Origin: Acorus gramineus
Taxonomy: Eukaryota; Streptophyta; Magnoliopsida; Acorales; Acoraceae
Assembly (NCBI GenBank): GCA_030737835.1
Contig: JAUJYN010000013.1
Span: forward strand, 2,957,484 to 3,021,483
Reading direction: 5' to 3'
Length of the DNA stretch: 64,000 nucleotides
Shown here piece by piece: positions 57,355 through 64,000 of the stretch. Position 1 is the stretch's first letter. Each line of letters begins with the position of its first letter. A model generated the notes under the pieces. That model saw only the letters and a program-made list of their open reading frames with translations, did not search any database and had not been told where the DNA came from. Made by a program: the position numbers and the translations under genes.

Positions 57355-59834
57355 TCATAGAGGCTTCACTTGGTGTTGGGGCGTCCGTGATGGCGGGGTA
57401 TACAAAGACCTCAACTGCCTGTCTATAAGCTTGCTATTGTGAACAGCCAATTGGAGTTCCATATCATCAGACCACCACTGTTGCAATCCATGAGCTTCGA
57501 GAAACTTCTGCGGGCCTTTGGACATCACGAAAAGCTTCGCTGCAACACTCTCACTAACATCAGCTTTGGTAGAATTTTCCAAAGCATTGGATGTTTTGCC
57601 ATCTTTTTCAGTACCCACTGGTGGATTTGCATAATAACAACATATATAGTCACTATTGTTGACATATAGATGTGGAACCCATTTCTTCGTCAATTTTCCT
57701 GTCGAATTCTCACCACTCTCGGCCTGAACTTCAACATTTGAAGAAGGCAAAAGTGACTTGATTCTTTTCCAAACAAACCCGGCTTTCTCTCCCATGCTTC
57801 GTAGGCTCATAGCGAGTGAAACCGAAGGTGGGTTGAAAAGATGACACTCAACAAACACACCTTGCTTGGCCAAAGCCTTACCCACTTGGAGAGCAAAACC
57901 AGCACCAAGTGAGTGACCAGCAATGCAGACATTGCAGCTCCCGAATGTATCCACAATGGATTTTAAGGCCTTGAGAGCACCATCAAATCGGATGGAACCC
58001 TTCAAGCTCTCCCATGTAAGAAATCGAAGATCATCTTCTAAGTCCCTTCGAATTGTTGGGCGATTTAGTAAGGTCCCTCTAAGAGCTAGAACAGCCCTTG
58101 GTGCACCACTTGGTCTCATGAAGATGAAATCAGCAACTGCAGCAGATCGGTCCCATTCAAACACTGCTCCGTATATGGAACCATCTCTTTGATCCACAAG
58201 AATCTCTGCTAGCTTGTACTTGAATGGCTTCCACCATTTTGGAGCAAGGCCACTTGCTTCGGTCTTCTTTTCTTGTCGATCGAGTTCCAGCAGGTACACT
58301 GCCTGGATAAAGCATGCTATCACTGTCCTTCTGTAGTTATTATCCTTCCTGCGAAACAAATCTTGTGGATGTTAGTGAATGGCTATTCAAAATTCTCTGT
58401 TCACTAGCCAGAAAAAAAAGGTTTTCTCTATCTTTTTTCATTGGCTTTCTTCATTAGAACCCAGTTCCTTGGATTATAAATGATTAGCATGAAAATGCAA
58501 TTATTACTAACGCAATATATGTATATTTTAGCACTTCTATAATACAATTGAGGTAGGAGGCCTACCTTTTCATAAAACATATATTTTTAAAATGTTCATA
58601 TATTTCACTGTATGTGATGGCATATGACGTATAAAATCACCATAGGATTGATATGAATGGAAGTGTTGAACTGATAATTGGTTCAACAATCCATGCGCAA
58701 TTGCTATTGCTTTTAAACTTCTAAAATGAATTATTTTCTTATATTGATCAACGCATACAAACTATAACATGCATGGAGTAAGATGAATATGAACTTCCAC
58801 AATACATAATTGTGTCTCAAAGCATAATTATATTCACATGGAGGTTGATCATTTTGCATGATACCTAAGTCAATGATAATTCCTTCCCTTGTACGCAAAC
58901 AAATTCCAATCAAGTCAAGGTTCAATTTATAAACTCATTTAAAAAAAGTAGATGCACCAATAAATTGACTCTTGAAAGAATGAAGGTATGCCATTTTACA
59001 CATCCAAATCCAAACAATTAACCAAGAAGGGTATCTAAAATCAAACAACCTCACAATTCAAAATTAACTAAAAATACAACACAACACAACACAAAACCTA
59101 TATTCCAAAACTAGGGTTGGCTTTATAAATCGAAATACACCATAATCCTATTGAGGTGATTCCATAAAAACCAACCACAAAAGCGACACCGTCAATTCTC
59201 CCAACTTTCTTTCAGAATAACCATCACTCCGATTTGCATCACTTCCCAACATCTACCAAAATGCTCCTCCAACAATGTAACCAATGCTTACAAACTACAA
59301 TCACGGCATCAATTCAAAGATATCAACTGAAGATAATGGAAAGACAGACTACATTTAGATAAAAAAAAATTCCAAATTCAACAGATTCACAGCAGGGTCT
59401 TCTATATTTCAATTCACACCACAAGAAGCTAATACCCCAATCATAGCTGTAAGCTTTTAAGACCAAATTTGTTCAAACTTACACAAAAAAACCAACAAAA
59501 AATTATATAAAAATAACAACATAAAAGTCATACAATAGAATCTGAAGAAACCCAAAACATCATCAATAGAAATCAACAATGGGATACTAATATCCCAAGA
59601 AAAACAAAACCCATATTGCCAAACCCAAGAAACGAATCACCACATGAAAGAAACCAAACAAAGACCAAATTTTCTCAAAAACCCAAAACCAGAAACAGAG
59701 ATCCGAGACAACCCAACTGACCAGCTCGAACAGAAGAGGTCTCTCCAGTTAGGCGAAGATAGGTTGCGCGGCCCCGACACATGGAACTCATATGGGTGTG
59801 GCTCCCCTACCTCCGGCGACGTCTCTTCTGCCAT
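57355..59834 (-). CDS. alpha/beta hydrolase, lipase class 3-like (At4g10955-like)
   Basis: Predicted serine esterase/lipase. Two exons on the minus strand: 59722-59834 and 57355-58348. The donor (CTG|GTCAGT) and acceptor (CGCAG|GAAGG) rejoin SSW and KDN in frame, giving 368 aa. N-terminal FHVSGPRNLSSPNWRDL is the family signature. Then VIACFIQAVYLLELDRQ, ALRGTLL, IRRDLEDDLRFL and the nucleophile elbow AGHSLGAGFAL (GxSxG Ser, about residue 180). No signal peptide is seen. The intron is 1.37 kb and holds nothing recognised. Name and substrate are from family similarity only. Confidence 0.88.
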
Positions 59835-60719
59835 AACAAACCTCTCTCTCTCTCTCCTCCTCCTTCAAATAGTGAAAAAGATAAGTGGGTGTCTTTTTTT
59901 TGCCCAACTTTCTACAAAAACAATGGATTCGAAGACAAAAAGAGGTGGGTTTTCTCTGTAGATTGGATTCGCCAACAAAGGTTCCTCTTTTTTGGTCTTT
60001 CAGATTGGGTTCTTAGAGAGGGAGAGAGAGAGACGCAACGGTCGAGAATGAGTGAGTGACAGAGAGAGATGTGAAGATATTTATATTTTACTTAATCTTG
60101 AATTCTTTATTACATAATTTTGTTTTCATGGACTTTTTTTTGGTTTTTTATATACCAAATCGAAAGAGACTTCTCTTGAGTTTGAATGTCTGACCCCACG
60201 CGATTACAACGGTCAGATAGGGATAATCTGTTGACCGAAAGGCCCCTCGTGATTTTCACTAATTGTCTCTGTGTCGACATATACTGCCAATGGGACGAGA
60301 GGGTAGTTTGGTTATTTTGAGAAATCGTGCACGTGGCTTATTTGTGGAGCGGGGGTTTTTTTTTTTGAGGGACGAAATTGCCCCTCACACGTTTTCTTAT
60401 TATTGAAGGTGTGCTGTGTTCTGGACCTGGCCAGGTTTCTATGGTCTGATTCACTCGTTAAGGAAAGGGAGCATCTATTTTAAAAACTTTTATTTTAAAG
60501 TGATAAAAAATGCCCTCTTATCTTGTTTTTTATTCTCTTTTCTAGCCCTATACGAATGTTTGAGTGATTTCTAGCCAGCATCCCCCGGTTTATTCATTTA
60601 TTCGGTGATGACTATTTCATTTTTGAGAGAAGACGACCTCCTTTATTCTTGTGATATCATGTTCACACTTAGACATGAAAAGCACCACTATTTTTCATAT
60701 AAACTCTTGAGTTCTTGAA
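59835..60719. other. promoter side of hydrolase gene and spacer
   Basis: A CT-rich (plus strand) stretch at 59845-59870 and a GAGAGA run at 60018-60035 suggest a purine/pyrimidine-rich plant leader or promoter. No gene. Confidence 0.4.
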
Positions 60720-61425
60720 TATTACCTTGTTTGTAGTCCTCTATATGATCCATGCAACCGTCGGTATGACCGATCGCATCATGGAATTTGTAAGTCTTGA
60801 TGTGTCCGATTAGCGAATGTCCTTTCCCGATGTTCCATGTCATCGCTACACCCACCACGTCTCATAGTTGTCTGGACACCCGACACTGATAGAAGAGGTG
60901 AGCTATCATCTTGGGTTCCTCCTCGCAGAGAGCACAGTCGGTTGGATCAGACGGTCTCCACTTCGCTCAGTAGACCTTTATCAGAAGGCTCTTCTAGTAC
61001 AATTGCCATATAAAGACTTTGATCTTGAGAGGTTTCTTAGGCTGCCAAATTTACCTGAACTTTGGAATTGTGTGTTGCGTCATGGGTCGGGCCCTTCTCC
61101 TCCACTAGTAGCAAGTTTTGACAAAGAAACCGAATGTCGGGCTCGGCCCCCACATCACGTAGTTATTCTCCTACCCGAATGAGCCTCCCCATGACGAGAG
61201 ATGCTATGTCAACATGGCCAACTAGTTTGTTTCCACCTCTGAAAAGTGATGTCGTCGGAGCCGGATGTCACACTCATGAAGCGCGCCCAAGCCCAACCAT
61301 TAGGAGGCGATGGGTCCTCTTGGCGTTTTGCGAGTGCATGTAGCTCCAAGAAGTCTTATCTAAGGAGAGTGTTGCTGCACCACTGGTCCTGCTAGAAGTG
61401 GACCCTCTAGCCGTCCCTAACTTGT
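60720..61425 (-). mobile_element. LINE fragment, zf-RVT region
   Basis: The minus strand carries KWRPSDPTDCALCEEEPKM followed by IAHLFYQCRVSRQL, the zinc-binding reverse transcriptase tail of plant L1 LINEs, then DVVGVAMTWNIGKGHSLIGH. Several stops and frameshifts. No tail found. Confidence 0.8.
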
Positions 61426-62348
61426 TACACTTAGTCTTTTTTAAATTTGCTTTTACACTTAGTCCTTTTTATAGTCTAAAGTACAGTATTATATATCTCA
61501 TTTTAAATATAGTGAAGCATATACATCAATAGAATATTTGTATACATTGTTATATGTTTTTTACACTTATGAAAAATGGATTCATTCAATTCAAAATGGA
61601 GCAATATATTTTTTTTATCAAAGCATATAACTCATTAAACGATACTTATTATTTAAAAAAATAATAAAAACATGTGTGGTCTATGTTTTGGACTGTAAAA
61701 AAGCTTGAATGTAACGTTTTTCCATATTATAATGGCCATTTTTTCAATCTGAAATAAGTTTTGTTTTTGTTTGTGTAACAAAATGAACTTTATTTTTTTT
61801 ATAACTATAATCTAGCTATTTTAAGCTAATTAATTATTATACTCATAATATTTATTATTTTAAAAAATTGATATTGTGATACTTTAATAAGATTGTACAA
61901 CCTCTTTTGTTGTTATTTAGGGAATATCATATATCATTTGTTAATATTATATTTTTTTGTCAATCGCAAACACAAAAGGGAGTATTAATAAAAAGAAGTA
62001 TTAAGTCTTGAAGAGCAATGCAAATGAAATGGTAGGCCGACTTTCTTTGTATTAATAAAAAAGAGTATATTCTTAAAGAGCAATGAAAAAAAAAAAAAAG
62101 GAAAGCAAGAAAAAAAAGAAGGTGAAAGGGTTAAGAGACATAATAATCCTTAACCCTCCCCAACGGCAACTCACAGAAACCTAGCCATCAATAAGAATAG
62201 CAGCCTCCTACGCCATAACTGAAACGCTTTCAATAAAGAACTCAGCTCTTTCCCAAATTCCATCATTAGTTTACCATACTATCTCATTAGAGTACATTAA
62301 ATATTTATTTTGATTATAATTCAATGAATTTATCCAGATTTAACTCAA
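61426..62348. other. AT-rich spacer
   Basis: No gene. 61480-61715 is similar to 9072-9230, a dispersed repeat with ACAGT(C/T)CAAAA ends. Confidence 0.4.
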
Positions 62349-63470
62349 ATCCTTTTTTTTTTTTTTTTTGGGTATAAAAGGCCCTAAACTCAAGGCATAA
62401 AATATATTATGACATACAAAATGTCCAACAACCAACAAAATATATATACCCACACTATTGTTGTCAGAGACCTGGCTATTTAACCATTCTATACAAAATC
62501 TTATACTTTCAAACTTTGGTTGTATAATTCTTCTAATTGTGGCGTCACCAAGGTATTTTGACACTGTCGTTCCCTGCGTTCCGCGAGCATAACGTGCCAG
62601 CGCGTCTGAAGCCTCCACACTTTGACGAGGCATTTTATACAAATATATGCGCTGCCCTCATCAAGTGGGGGATTTTCATGCCAATACTCCCAATATTCCT
62701 GCAATTGGGGTGGACCAGCCCCAATTATCTGCATATTCTCTCTTTTAACTGCAACAAATCCAGCTCCAGCAGCTCTTGTTTGCAAATCTACACTTCCATC
62801 AGTGATTACAATGACCCAAGATGATTCCTCAGTAAATTGAGCTGTCTGGACTGGTGTAACATTTACATTCAGCTGAGAAGAGGTCTCAACAATTCGACAC
62901 TGTAATGGACTTTGTGATCTCGCAAGCAGTCGCATAGATTCCTCAGCCATCGCCATAGTCTTTAAAGCCACCAAACGGGGCTGCGGCTTTATTGCTTGAA
63001 ACAAAGTTGCATTTTGAACTTTCCATATTATCCAGAGGAAGAGAACAAAAATTATTAATCTCTTTTTTTTTTTTTTTTTATCGGATGGATCTCCTGTGGC
63101 TGACTTTACGGTTGAGCAGGAAAGGCTACCTCCACCTATTTGCCCCAATCACATTGAAAAATTCCTTCAAATAATCGCCAACAAACAAACCTTATCATGA
63201 TCTGTTTGTTAATTATTAATCTATATTTACCATGGTCAGACCTTACCCATTTATCCTCACAAAGGATATCTCCTCTATCTTTCCATCCACCTAATAGCAA
63301 TTGGAGGGTGTAAACAAGGGGGTATGTAAGTCCAGCAGTCAGCTGTGAAGTCACACTCAGCAAACAAATGATATGAAGTCTCTTGAACTCGGTTACAAAA
63401 GAGGGCAGCAAATCCTTTTCTTTTTGCTTCTTCTTTTTATTCCGATCATCAATTAGACACAAAAACTTCT
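62349..63470 (-). mobile_element. 5'-truncated LINE, zf-RVT plus RNase H
   Basis: Minus strand. CNRVQETSYHLFAECDFTA (zf-RVT) lies near 63340-63420, LFLWIIWKVQNATLF near 63030, and the RNase H-like part SSWVIVITDGSVDLQTRAAG near 62780-62840, then QLQEYWEYWHENPP. A poly(A) (T run at 62352-62369) marks the 3' end. A second A/T run at 63062-63081 lies inside the coding frame and may be a nested tail or slippage. Target duplication not found. Confidence 0.8.
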
Positions 63471-63695
63471 ATTACATCAGTATACGACACCTAAAAAAGC
63501 AAATATAAATAGTGGGGATAGAAACATGGGTGAAGAATTTTTGGTTAGTGGGATTAAAAATTGGAGGGGTGGGGATAGATACTTTCGCGAAATTAACACA
63601 GTCGCTGTCAAGTGTCAACTGCTCATCCTTGTCTCTAGTCTAGATATTAAAACACCGATTTCTCTTTCAAGACTTAAAACCCTCCATAGACTATA

Positions 63696-64000
63696 ATGGC
63701 TTCCAGTGACCACCACCACCACCATCATGAACAAGACCATGATCACCACCATCATGGGTACCAAACCTTTCTTCAATCTTCAATTTCATTGACAGTTTCT
63801 CAAATTTTTTTTCTTTCTATTTTGTGGAGCTTTCCATCTCCCTTTTGTGTCTGCAGTGAAGGAGGGCATGGTTCAACAGAAACAACAACATGGGTGGGTC
63901 AGGATGGGAAGGTGTACCATAGCCATGATGGTTTGGCCCCCCATTCCCATGAACCCATCTACTCCCCTGGCTATTTCAGCAGGAGGGCTCCTCCCCTCCC
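63696..64000 (+). CDS. UREG: urease accessory protein UREG, 5' part (runs off window)
   Basis: GTPase that helps load nickel into apo-urease in the cytosol, with UreD and UreF. The ATG at 63696 opens a His-rich tail (MASSDHHHHHHHEQDHDHHH), typical of plant UreG and able to bind metal. Exon 1 is 63696-63757; the intron 63758-63856 has GT/AG ends; exon 2 starts at 63857 in the right phase. WVGQDGKVYHSHDGLAPHSH then EPIYSPGYFSRRAPPL is near identical to plant UREG just before the GTPase P-loop, which lies beyond the edge. No lesion seen. Confidence 0.93.
   Translation, partial: MASSDHHHHHHEQDHDHHHHGYQTFLQSSISLTVSQIFFLSILWSFPSPFCVCSEGGHGSTETTTWVGQDGKVYHSHDGLAPHSHEPIYSPGYFSRRAPPL

Noticed and set aside
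60868-61343. 104- and 69-codon plus-strand frames
   Set aside because: They are antisense to a recognisable LINE zf-RVT region on the minus strand.

Overview
The window is nuclear DNA of a flowering plant, most likely a eudicot. Genes have GT-AG introns. Intergenic DNA is AT-rich and full of L1-type LINEs, CACTA, Mutator-like and Tourist-like elements, an old plant pararetrovirus (caulimovirid) and 5S rRNA-derived repeats. The cellular genes (sulfotransferase, CBP/p300-type HAC acetyltransferase, arabinogalactan peptide, At4g10955-like lipase, UREG) are all plant families. The species cannot be named from the sequence.

Layout. 1-8.7 kb: a decayed caulimovirid coat-protein/protease remnant split by a 7.1 kb CACTA element (CACTA-1) that carries a broken transposase-associated domain and four exons of an unidentified host gene. 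9.5-27.5 kb: three tandem sulfotransferase copies on the minus strand. Copy A (9.6-10.4 kb) is dead. Copy B (12.7-18.8 kb) is dead and split by a 5.4 kb CACTA (CACTA-2). Copy C (25.6-26.9 kb) looks intact with three exons. CACTA-2 carries pieces of a sulfate transporter and a BSD-domain protein, plus a LINE and a MITE. Between B and C lies a TIR element that contains a third CACTA-like element (CACTA-3). 27-44 kb: gene-free transposon nest with two 5S-derived segments, MITEs, a Mutator-like element with a captured ARM-repeat fragment, a solo LTR, a second inverted copy of the TIR element, and a small retrocopy split by a full LINE and a minisatellite-rich TIR element.

44-64 kb is gene-bearing: HAC-like histone acetyltransferase (+, 13 coding exons, 995 aa predicted), an arabinogalactan peptide (-), an At4g10955-like alpha/beta hydrolase (-, two exons, 368 aa), LINE fragments, and the first two exons of urease accessory protein UREG (+), which runs off the right edge.

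The cellular genes are not an operon and show no obvious shared pathway. What connects the left 40 kb is nested insertion. Paralogue comparison gives empty sites for CACTA-2 and for the first 5S-derived insert, and a paralogous interruption for CACTA-3, so insertions can be ordered relative to the sulfotransferase duplication. No system with an obviously new function was found. The best novelty candidates are the multi-gene captures by CACTA elements, the 5S-headed insert with a 14 bp target duplication, and the HAC gene whose second ZZ finger appears to have decayed into an intron.
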